Below, in pieces: positions 7,782 through 14,291 of a stretch of DNA of 22,621 bases. Origin of the DNA: a virus. The number at the start of each line of letters is the position of its first letter. The stretch's first letter is position 1. Below the pieces are notes generated by a model. That model saw nothing but the letters and a program-made list of their open reading frames with translations, was not told where the DNA came from and did not search any database. The stretch spans positions 1 through 22,621 of the IMG/VR virus record IMGVR_UViG_3300044731_000493; one strand, given 5' to 3'. The position numbers and the translations under genes were made by a program.

Positions 7782-9112
7782 TACACCCCCATGCAGTTTC
7801 GTGAAAGTTCAAGTTTACAACTGTACACCTTTGCAAAACTGTGCTTTATGCTTGTTACCATATACTCACCACCAAGATTTGCGTCTTGCTTATCATAATG
7901 TAGATGTGAATCAGACTGTATCTTTGGCACACTAATATCAACAATGTCACCAACTCTACGCCGACTGTCTCCAAATATCTGAATCACAATCTTCTGCGTC
8001 AAGAATGTACTCATGTGGTACTTGCGCTTCAGGTATAAAGACTCTACTTGCGTATTATCAATAATAGAATTACTCTCGCTGTATACCGTGTATGGAGTGG
8101 ACGGCAAATACATATACGCCGCTCCCTTCTTATACAGACGATCTGCTTCAGGATCTGATGTACGGAAATGTGGTTGCGTTCCCAATTTCTTCATGTCCTC
8201 AAATATATCGGCTTCATAAAATTCAGATGTGCGCTGCTCCTTACGAAGCAAATCGTGTGTCACCAATATAGAAGACACCACCCCATTCATAATATTTGAA
8301 GCCATGTCAAATCTGCTTAACTCTTCAAGTTTTTGAATTCTGTGGTAGCGTGACGGCAATGCGGTTTGAAATCCCATATTGTCGTTGTCGCCTGGAAGAA
8401 GTGCAATGTTTGCAGGGGAGTAAATGTACTTAATAATATTGGAAGAACCTTCTTCAATGATTTTTGAAAGGCTCTTGAATTTGTGTCCATCTAGAGTTTC
8501 ATAGAACAGAAATGGTGTGTAGTCTTTTCCTGTTTTCGAGAATGCCTTGTTCGTAAGCCAACTCATTGCCTTGAATGGTGTGTACGATAACGGCAGCACA
8601 AACGAATAATTGTCTGCTGTGTTTTCAATATCCAACTTGTTCAACCACACCGACTGCGGAAAATGCTTGGTGAACACACTCTTTATCATTTCCGATATAG
8701 ATCCACGAACAGAGTATCCACAGTATTCGGAGAAGTTAAAGTATCCTCCTTCGCTCATTAGGTGCAGAACATACTGCTGAGTTTTGCCTGTAGAATCAAT
8801 CACTAGAGAGTCTAGTTTGTATATTCGAAACACCAACTCAACAGGCTTCAGCGCATTAATATCTGACTTAAAGGTTATTTCTATTTTCTCTTGTCCGCTA
8901 ATAGGAAAGCGTTCTGGAAAATTGAATGCGTCTTCAATGTGTAGTTTTGCAGTAATATACGGAGAGAAGATGTCCTCGTAGATTTCAATGTAACGAAACA
9001 GACTAGACAAATCCACACTGCTTCCGTTAACCAACGAGTGCATAACAAACTTTTCTAGTTTGTAGTCACCCGCCTTCATGTTGTTATTTCCGTATCCTGA
9101 TTCGTCTGCCAT
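7781..9112 (-). CDS. gp27-like baseplate hub protein
   Basis: 443 aa, somewhat longer than T4 gp27 (391 aa). An N-terminal barrel-like region has FRYIEIYEDIFSPYITAKLH, and the protein ends with a GEYMVTSIKHSF strand pair common to gp27/VgrG-type hub proteins. It lies directly upstream of the gp5-like spike with a TAATG overlap, the expected position of the trimeric hub that joins the spike to the tail tube. TTGAGG is 8 nt before the ATG. The gp53 stop lies 2 nt upstream of the start. The gp27 call rests on position, size and these general features. Sequence similarity to T4 itself is too low to judge by eye. Confidence 0.8.
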   Translation of the reverse strand: MADESGYGNNNMKAGDYKLEKFVMHSLVNGSSVDLSSLFRYIEIYEDIFSPYITAKLHIEDAFNFPERFPISGQEKIEITFKSDINALKPVELVFRIYKLDSLVIDSTGKTQQYVLHLMSEGGYFNFSEYCGYSVRGSISEMIKSVFTKHFPQSVWLNKLDIENTADNYSFVLPLSYTPFKAMSWLTNKAFSKTGKDYTPFLFYETLDGHKFKSLSKIIEEGSSNIIKYIYSPANIALLPGDNDNMGFQTALPSRYHRIQKLEELSRFDMASNIMNGVVSSILVTHDLLRKEQRTSEFYEADIFEDMKKLGTQPHFRTSDPEADRLYKKGAAYMYLPSTPYTVYSESNSIIDNTQVESLYLKRKYHMSTFLTQKIVIQIFGDSRRRVGDIVDISVPKIQSDSHLHYDKQDANLGGEYMVTSIKHSFAKVYSCKLELSRNCMGV

Positions 9113-9114
9113 GA

Positions 9115-10020
9115 TTAAATCCTCAAGAGAGATTCAAGTTCGGTCAAGGCAGTCTTTTTGAAACGAGGATGCAGCACCTTGATGGTGCGGCGAGCGTCGT
9201 TCTTTGTATTTTCGTATATGTAGTTAGACACCGCATAGGTGTTCACAGCCGCACCAGACACACCCAAATATTTACCAATGTAGGTTTCGTAAAAATCAAC
9301 ATTTCCTGATCCACTATAGCCCTTTCCATCTGCCGCTAGACGCGGATATTCATCATCTAGATGACCAATGACTCCACCAACAACAGAGTAACTTCCAGTC
9401 TGTTGACTGAGTGGATCCACAGTAAACTCGGTGCTTGCGCCACACAGACCACCAACATAAGGAATCTCAAAGTGATGCACTGCTGTGTAAGACGGATCCA
9501 CTCGCTGAATTTTCACGCTGTATTGGGTTCCACCCGAAACACCAATGGTGGCAGAACCAGTGGATGGCTTTGTACCGTTCACATTGAGTTTAGATAATTC
9601 AGGAGAGTAGTCCAAAATAGTCATACTATTCCCACCCTGAGAGAGTGTTGCCCCACTATCAACTGATGAATTGTAGAAGAACGCATTGCTTGTGGTAGAA
9701 ATATAAACAGAATAGCCGCCGTATTTTTTCTGTATATAATCTTCTAGTGCTGATCCCGACATATACCATCCGTGATACGGATCAATAATATTGTTTGTCA
9801 GGAGAATCAGCCAATGGTATCCAGGATCGCCGTAGACTCGTTCTGCGATGTGTTCGGGGCGTTCTCCGTCCTTGATGCTGTACTCCATGAAAACCGATTC
9901 TGAGGTCATCAGGTCTTCGCTTAGAGCAACTCGCCGCAACAGATTCCGCACAAACACATAGCGGAAATTGTTTCCGTCTTTAACAGGATACTGTAGTAGT
10001 GGAAATTTCTCGAAATACAT
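9115..10020 (-). CDS. gp53: Baseplate wedge protein gp53
   Basis: 301 aa, longer than T4 gp53 (196 aa). The family signature is in residues 47-85: YSIKDGERPEHIAERVYG, then W-L-I-L-L-T-N-N-I-I-D-P-Y-H-G-W, matching T4's pattern of R-P-E, I-Y-G, Y-W-V-L-L, N-x-x-D-P-Y-G-W. The N-terminus FEKFPLLQYP is also typical. An extra beta-rich middle section (about 100-250) accounts for the length, and the C-terminus returns to a basic R-R-T-I-K-V-L-H-P-R-F helix. gp53 joins wedges to the hub. AAGGG lies 7 nt before the ATG, which overlaps the gp48 stop by one base (TGATG). Confidence 0.93.
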   Translation of the reverse strand: MYFEKFPLLQYPVKDGNNFRYVFVRNLLRRVALSEDLMTSESVFMEYSIKDGERPEHIAERVYGDPGYHWLILLTNNIIDPYHGWYMSGSALEDYIQKKYGGYSVYISTTSNAFFYNSSVDSGATLSQGGNSMTILDYSPELSKLNVNGTKPSTGSATIGVSGGTQYSVKIQRVDPSYTAVHHFEIPYVGGLCGASTEFTVDPLSQQTGSYSVVGGVIGHLDDEYPRLAADGKGYSGSGNVDFYETYIGKYLGVSGAAVNTYAVSNYIYENTKNDARRTIKVLHPRFKKTALTELESLLRI

Positions 10021-11528
10021 CAGTAACCCTTATCTATGGCTTCGCGGGTAAGGAGTCCCATTTCAGTGAACTGAAGTGAGAATACAATTGCCGTTGGAGA
10101 ATTGTCTTGAAACGAACTGTATATGGAGTTTGGTGTGTAGTCAACCGATATAGCCGTCAGCGAGCATCGACCAATAGACGGCAAATACTCATTCTCAACA
10201 AATCCTGCCGCGTTTGGACTAGGATTACTCGACAAGAAGCGAATTTCAAACTCACCAGGAACACGAAGAATAACCTGAACCTTGGATGAATCATCTGATC
10301 CTGGTTCATTCTCTCGACTAGGGTGAGCATGATAACGGAAAGTCTCAATGATGTTTCGTACTTGCTCTACTTCATCCTTTGTTTTGGGATAGAACTCCCA
10401 ACTAAAGTTAAAGTTTCTAAAGTCTTTCTGCTTGAACAGTTTTTCAAGACGAGGATTAACCACTCGTCCTGTTCCAACAGCACCAGCCTGACCACCGCCA
10501 ACAAGTTCTACGCCTTTGTTTAGTGCCAACTGAGCGGCTTGTTCGGTGGTTGCAAGTGGATTTCCCAATGCATCAAAAAGACCACCCGCCATACCCATGC
10601 TAGGATCTTCATACTGAAAGGTGTCTTCATTGTTTATCTTTGTGCAGAACGGCAGATAGATGGACACCATCTGATCGTACACAGCCTGATTAGCAAATGC
10701 CTTTGCGCTTTGCTGAACCGCTACTGCTGCCGCAGCACCTGCTGCACCTCCTCCAACTGCTCCCACTGCCAATCCCTTGAATCCACCAGCAAGAAATCCT
10801 AAAACTCCACCAACAGCAGCACCAAATATAGAACCACTAACAGCAGAGCCACCCGCAGTGGAATTAGCGACCTGTTCGCCAAATCTGCCCTGCAACTGCA
10901 ATCGTTCTTGCTCGTCATGACCAATTTTACCCGATCCATTGGATATTTCAGAACTTATATCAGTGAGGCGAGTTTGATAGGAAGTTATAGTCTCTTCCAA
11001 AATCTGCTTCGCTCTCTGTGGATTGTTGTTCAGCATGGTTGCCATACTGTCGTTCATGCTTGGATCAACAACTTTAAGCGTTTTATCGCTGTTCATTACT
11101 TCCTGTAGTGCCGCAATGCCCTCATCTGATAGGGGACTACGCATTACATCCGCTTCGTTCCATTGACCGTTTTCAATAAGACTAGCAAGTGTTTTGAGAT
11201 TTCCTATTTTCTTTTCGGTTTCTACCTGAGCAGCCTTGAGTCCTTCCGTCAGGTCTTTATTCTCCCACCGCCAAAACACCTTGAACTGCATGACATGGGG
11301 AACCTGTCCTGATCCAATCTCTACTGGATATTTTAAAATAGACGGGCGGGTTCGCGAACCGCGTTTAAGGGGAGTAAACCCTTCTAGGCTTTTGGAAATC
11401 TCGTCCTGAATCTGCTCTGATCGTAATTCATCAGAGATTCGCCCTGTGCGATTGCTGGCAACAAACGGCTTTCCTGTGCTTGTCAGTGCAACATCGGGAC
11501 TTTTGGCAAATTTGTTGGGTACTAACAT
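10020..11528 (-). CDS. gp48: Baseplate tail-tube cap protein gp48
   Basis: 502 aa using the ATG at 11528, which has AGAGGA about 9 nt upstream. An in-frame ATG at 11627 would run into the divergent gp4 gene. The C-terminal third (from ~365) has the tube-like fold: FRNFNFSWEFYPKTKDEVEQ, VILRVPGEFEIRFLSS, I-G-R-C-S-L-T-A-I-S-V-D-Y-T-P-N and A-I-V-F-S-L-Q-F-T-E-M, typical of aquatic T4-like gp48. Residues ~233-270 form a glycine-zipper hydrophobic stretch (GAAVGGVLGFLAGG, GAVGGGAAGAAAAVAV) that T4 gp48 (364 aa) is not known to have. It is the first gene of the minus-strand operon, behind a late-promoter-like box. Confidence 0.87.
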   Translation of the reverse strand: MLVPNKFAKSPDVALTSTGKPFVASNRTGRISDELRSEQIQDEISKSLEGFTPLKRGSRTRPSILKYPVEIGSGQVPHVMQFKVFWRWENKDLTEGLKAAQVETEKKIGNLKTLASLIENGQWNEADVMRSPLSDEGIAALQEVMNSDKTLKVVDPSMNDSMATMLNNNPQRAKQILEETITSYQTRLTDISSEISNGSGKIGHDEQERLQLQGRFGEQVANSTAGGSAVSGSIFGAAVGGVLGFLAGGFKGLAVGAVGGGAAGAAAAVAVQQSAKAFANQAVYDQMVSIYLPFCTKINNEDTFQYEDPSMGMAGGLFDALGNPLATTEQAAQLALNKGVELVGGGQAGAVGTGRVVNPRLEKLFKQKDFRNFNFSWEFYPKTKDEVEQVRNIIETFRYHAHPSRENEPGSDDSSKVQVILRVPGEFEIRFLSSNPSPNAAGFVENEYLPSIGRCSLTAISVDYTPNSIYSSFQDNSPTAIVFSLQFTEMGLLTREAIDKGY

Positions 11529-11560
11529 CTGAAGTATTCCTCTTGGGCGGTTGGCTACAT

Positions 11561-11568
11561 ATTTATGT
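11561..11568 (-). promoter_or_regulatory. Late-promoter-like box for the baseplate operon
   Basis: On the minus strand this reads CATAAATA, 7 of 8 matches to the T4 late consensus TATAAATA. It lies 33 nt before the gp48 start, so a transcript would begin roughly 20 nt upstream of the ATG. It sits in the 40-bp gap between divergent gp48 and gp4 and abuts the gp4 start codon. The phage encodes gp33, the coactivator used at such promoters. No comparable plus-strand box for gp4 is visible. Confidence 0.55.
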
Positions 11569-12009
11569 ATGGCATACAAAGGTATTTTTAAACCCGATAA
11601 CTGCACCAAATACATTGGTGATCCCACAAAGATTACTTATCGTAGTATGTGGGAACGAAAGTTCATGAAGTACTGCGACAGCAGTTCAAATGTGCTTCGG
11701 TGGTCATCAGAAGAGGTTGTGATACCGTATATGAGTCCGCTAGACAACAAACCACACCGTTATTTTGTAGACTTCTTGGTGGAGATAAAGACTCCCGAAG
11801 GAATAAAAACTTGGCTAGTAGAGATTAAACCCAAGAAACAGTGCATCGAACCGAAAAAGAAAACCAAAGTCACTAGAGGATATATCACAGAAGTAAAGAC
11901 ATGGGTGGTGAATAAAGCCAAGTGGGAAGCAGCAAAACGAGTATCTGATGCCAAGGGATGGGAATTCAAAATATTAACGGAAGACGATCTCTTCAAGAAA
12001 AAACCATGA
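11569..12009 (+). CDS. gp4: Head completion protein gp4 (PD-(D/E)XK nuclease-like fold)
   Basis: 146 aa (T4 gp4 is about 150). The ATG at 11569 gives the conserved N-terminus MAYKGIFKP and is preferred over the in-frame TTG at 11551. Family motifs follow: G-D-P-T-K-I-T-Y-R-S-M-W-E-R-K, SSEEVVIPY, R-Y-F-V-D-F and VEIKPKK. E29, D68 and E85-x-K87 fit the arrangement of a PD-(D/E)XK / TnsA-like nuclease core. In T4 gp4 is added to filled heads before tail joining, and its loss gives head-defective particles. The SD is weak. The end overlaps the next gene by ATGA. Confidence 0.92.
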   Translation: MAYKGIFKPDNCTKYIGDPTKITYRSMWERKFMKYCDSSSNVLRWSSEEVVIPYMSPLDNKPHRYFVDFLVEIKTPEGIKTWLVEIKPKKQCIEPKKKTKVTRGYITEVKTWVVNKAKWEAAKRVSDAKGWEFKILTEDDLFKKKP

Positions 12010-12593
12010 TCAGACTAAGCGCACAAGAAGAACTACAAACTCTGATAGAGGAAACCACCTCTGCGCTTGGAGCCACGGATCAAACCTACATCCGTTTCCT
12101 GAAACTTCTACAGACTGAAGGCAAACTATCGGTTCCCAACCGAGTAATGCAGGGGCAACTATTATTTTTTAAATACCAACCCATAAGCGAATCTTTCATT
12201 GCAAGCAATAAATATTATGATAAGTATCCTTTAGTGCTGGTGACCGAACAGTATCAGGGAGGATTCGAGGGGGTCAATTTACACTTTTTGGATTTGGATA
12301 ATCGTAAATTCCTATTCGACATCATAATGAGGAACCTGCCAGTCATTAAAAGTCAAGAAGAATGGCGAACCCGATTGCGTGTTGACTACGACCGATTGAA
12401 TAGCAGCAAACGCTACAAGTATTTCAAACCTTGCTATAGGCGGTACTTGTGGAAGGGTATGAAGAAACGACCAACTGTGGTTCCGTTTGAGATGTGGGAA
12501 GACATGGTATCCGCAGAACTGCATCGGTTTGTTAAAGCCCGTGCGCCAACAATACACAGACAGTCAAATCTAAAGGCAATACGAGGAAAATAA
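12006..12593 (+). CDS. Conserved T4-like hypothetical protein, 195 aa
   Basis: Start taken at ATG 12006, which overlaps the gp4 stop (ATGA). An upstream in-frame ATG at 11958 would lie inside gp4. The protein has an N-terminal helical part, a strand YYDKYPLVLVTEQYQGGFEG followed by V-N-L-H-F-L-D, and a basic aromatic C-terminal half (K-R-Y-K-Y-F-K-P-C-Y-R-R-Y-L-W-K-G). It ends with a basic tail (K-A-I-R-G-K). This resembles a conserved protein seen next to gp4 and baseplate genes in aquatic T4-like phages, but I cannot name a function. Coupling to gp4 and the basic surface suggest a virion assembly or DNA-linked role, as inference. Confidence 0.78.
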   Translation: MIRLSAQEELQTLIEETTSALGATDQTYIRFLKLLQTEGKLSVPNRVMQGQLLFFKYQPISESFIASNKYYDKYPLVLVTEQYQGGFEGVNLHFLDLDNRKFLFDIIMRNLPVIKSQEEWRTRLRVDYDRLNSSKRYKYFKPCYRRYLWKGMKKRPTVVPFEMWEDMVSAELHRFVKARAPTIHRQSNLKAIRGK

Positions 12594-13337
12594 ATGTCAC
12601 AAGTCCCATCAAATATTAATGAGATATTCAGCAGTGTATTTGCCACAGGTCTTGCGTACAGCAACAGATTTGAAGTACTGATTAACTATCCACCTGCATT
12701 TACATCTATAAGCAACGACTCCGCACGACAGTTGGCTGTTCGATGTGATGCAATAACCGTTCCAGGTCGCGGATTTTCTACTACGCCATACAGATTCTAT
12801 GGACCAGCAAGAAATATGCCGTATGAACCACTGTACAGCGGGGAACTAACAATGTCTGTGATTGTTTCGGACGATCTCCGTGAACGAGCGTTCTTTGAAG
12901 CATGGATGGACGCGGTGTGCAGTCAGAATAACTACAAGTTCAACTACTACGATCAATATACTGCACCACTAATCATTAGTGTATTAGACAGGTCAAGTGC
13001 GGTTAAGTATCAAGTATTGGTGGAAGAAGCCTATCCCAAAGCAATTGGAGATATACAATTAGCCTACGACAAGAACGATGAATTTGTACGACAAGATATC
13101 ACTATAGCGTATCGAAAGTACTCTCCTGTCACAGTTCAACCAAACACATCACCACTACCTAGACCAAATTCACCCGCTGATGTTGCTCTAAATGGACCAC
13201 CATCACCCGAAAAATCATTTGCAATATACTCACCCGCTCCTGGACAATTTTACAGAGTGGGATCTGACGGAACCGTGAATGGAATATATGACCCAGATTT
13301 AGCAAATGCGTTACAGACAAACAGCATAGTTCGGTGA
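12594..13337 (+). CDS. gp54: Tail-tube-fold protein, probable gp54 baseplate tail tube initiator
   Basis: 247 aa, start behind GAGGAAAA, directly abutting the previous stop. The core is a phage tail-tube fold: N-R-F-E-V-L-I-N-Y-P, LAVRCDAITVPGRGFSTT, P-Y-E-P-L-Y-S-G-E-L-T-M-S-V-I-V, then F-F-E-A-W-M-D-A-V, Y-N-Y-Y-D-Q-Y and a DITIAYRKY closing strand. A Pro-rich C-terminal tail (residues ~185-247) follows. Two tube-like proteins sit around this region, gp48 (cap) and this one. T4 gp54 is the initiator of tube polymerisation, so gp54 is the best fit, but a major tail tube (gp19) paralogue cannot be excluded by eye. A baseplate-gene context favours gp54. Confidence 0.75.
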   Translation: MSQVPSNINEIFSSVFATGLAYSNRFEVLINYPPAFTSISNDSARQLAVRCDAITVPGRGFSTTPYRFYGPARNMPYEPLYSGELTMSVIVSDDLRERAFFEAWMDAVCSQNNYKFNYYDQYTAPLIISVLDRSSAVKYQVLVEEAYPKAIGDIQLAYDKNDEFVRQDITIAYRKYSPVTVQPNTSPLPRPNSPADVALNGPPSPEKSFAIYSPAPGQFYRVGSDGTVNGIYDPDLANALQTNSIVR

Positions 13338-13343
13338 TAAATA
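13336..13343 (+). promoter_or_regulatory. Late-promoter-like box upstream of gp26
   Basis: GATAAATA matches 7 of 8 bases of the T4 late consensus and overlaps the stop codon (13335-13337) of the gp54-like gene. It lies 27-34 nt before the gp26 ATG, with AAAGGA (13359-13364) as the intervening ribosome site. The position fits a late transcript starting near 13350 and covering gp26, the gp51-like frame and the tape-measure gene. Confidence 0.6.
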
Positions 13344-13369
13344 CAGTGACTCTATATTAAAGGATTACC

Positions 13370-14080
13370 ATGACCCGATTGAATCTAGTGAACTCTACCC
13401 TGCCGCAGTATTCTATGACTTTGCCAGTCTCTGGCATAATCACAAAGTTTAGACCGTTTGTTGTAAAGGAGGAAAAGATCCTTCTTATAGCATTACAGTC
13501 CAAGAATCTGAATCAGATCAACGAGGCAATGCGAAATGTCATATTGGCGTGCACCAATAGCCAGTTAGATACTCGCCGTATTTGTGCAGCAGATTCCGAA
13601 TACGCATTCCTACAGATTCGTGGGAAGAGCGTAGGGGAAGAAGTCAAACCACAAGTGACCTGCACCAAGTGCTCCAAGTCAATCAATATAAAAATTAAAC
13701 TAGATGAAGTAACCGTAAAGCAAACACCCAAGCCCACGGTGGATCCAAACATCAAGATTACAGATGATGTAACTATTATTCTACGATATCCGTCCATCCA
13801 CGATATTGACTACAACAAAGACGAAGTAGAGATTGCATTCGAACTAGCCAAGCGATGCGTAGAAGGAATCATCATGGGCGATCAGGTGTATCAGCACAGC
13901 GACATTGATCCACAGGAGTTATCCGATTTCGTTGACAATATGCTGCCAGATCAGTTTGCTCAAATCATGGAATTCATGCAGAGCATTCCCGAACTGTACT
14001 ACTCTTTCAAATATACCTGTCCCACCTGTCAGGAAACAGTATTGGTGGAGTTGAAAAGCGTATCTGATTTTTTTCAATAG
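13370..14080 (+). CDS. gp26: gp26-like baseplate hub assembly / tail assembly chaperone
   Basis: 236 aa, near T4 gp26 (208 aa), with SD AAAGGA 5 nt before ATG. The N-terminal LPVSGIITKFRPFVVKEEK and L-L-I-A-L-Q-S-K-N segments are typical of the T4 baseplate (gp26) family. Two C-x-x-C pairs (CTKC near 101-104 and CPTC near 222-225) could bind one zinc. The last codons are Asp-Phe-Phe-Gln-stop, and the T7 run there is a -1 slippery site (see separate entry). In T4 gp26 is needed for hub assembly. Position directly before the tape-measure candidate suggests it corresponds to the G-type tail assembly chaperone of other phages (inference). Confidence 0.88.
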   Translation: MTRLNLVNSTLPQYSMTLPVSGIITKFRPFVVKEEKILLIALQSKNLNQINEAMRNVILACTNSQLDTRRICAADSEYAFLQIRGKSVGEEVKPQVTCTKCSKSINIKIKLDEVTVKQTPKPTVDPNIKITDDVTIILRYPSIHDIDYNKDEVEIAFELAKRCVEGIIMGDQVYQHSDIDPQELSDFVDNMLPDQFAQIMEFMQSIPELYYSFKYTCPTCQETVLVELKSVSDFFQ

Positions 14081-14105
14081 CCCTCTGTCATAACGATTTG
14101 GGGGC
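14068..14105 (+). promoter_or_regulatory. Probable programmed -1 ribosomal frameshift signal (slippery site plus stem)
   Basis: Seven T's at 14068-14074 are phased T_TTT_TTT in the gp26 frame, so both tRNAs can re-pair perfectly after slipping back one base. After a 5-nt spacer, GCCCTC (14080-14085) pairs with GGGGGC (14100-14105), six pairs including one U-G, around a 14-nt loop. That spacing is typical of -1 frameshift stimulators. Shifted ribosomes skip the gp26 stop (14078-14080) and continue for 62 codons. Polymerase slippage on the T run could give the same result. Confidence 0.75.
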
Positions 14106-14262
14106 GTATTTTCAACTGAATTTCATGCTGATGCAGAACCACAAGTACTCATTGGCAGAAATTGAGGACATGATACCTTGGGAACGAGAGGTATACATAC
14201 AAATGCTACTTTCTCATTTGAAAAAAGAGAAGGAACAGGTAAGCGGAAGAAAACCATTGTGA
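14074..14262 (+). CDS. gp51: gp51-like frame, probably made as a gp26-gp51 -1 frameshift fusion
   Basis: The -1 frame relative to gp26 reads 62 codons from 14074 to the TGA at 14260-14262, beginning S-I-A-L-C-H-N-D. The conserved part FQLNFMLMQNHKYSLAEIE, then D-M-I-P-W-E-R-E-V-Y, matches the gp51-like protein found after gp26 in aquatic T4-like phages. A basic tail follows. The first ATG (14125) lies inside this conserved part and has no usable SD (the nearest G-run is ~20 nt upstream), and no ATG/GTG start precedes it. A gp26 fusion of about 297 aa is therefore the simplest reading. The L-x-E-I-x-x-M-x-x-x-E pattern recalls T-type domains of tail assembly chaperones. Separate initiation at 14125 remains possible. 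Confidence 0.75.
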   Translation, partial: SIALCHNDLGAYFQLNFMLMQNHKYSLAEIEDMIPWEREVYIQMLLSHLKKEKEQVSGRKPL

Positions 14263-14291
14263 CCCATTTATAATGATGTAGAGGGAGTCCT

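Noticed and set aside
11551-11568. TTG start at 11551 for gp4
   Set aside because: Family proteins begin MAYKG, which corresponds to ATG 11569, and there is no SD for the TTG.
11529-11627. N-terminal extension of gp48 from ATG 11627
   Set aside because: It would overlap the gp4 coding start and the late-like promoter, while ATG 11528 has a good SD.
12207-12214. AATAAATA on the plus strand inside the 195-aa gene
   Set aside because: About 380 bp before the next gene start, so too distant to support a promoter call without mapping.
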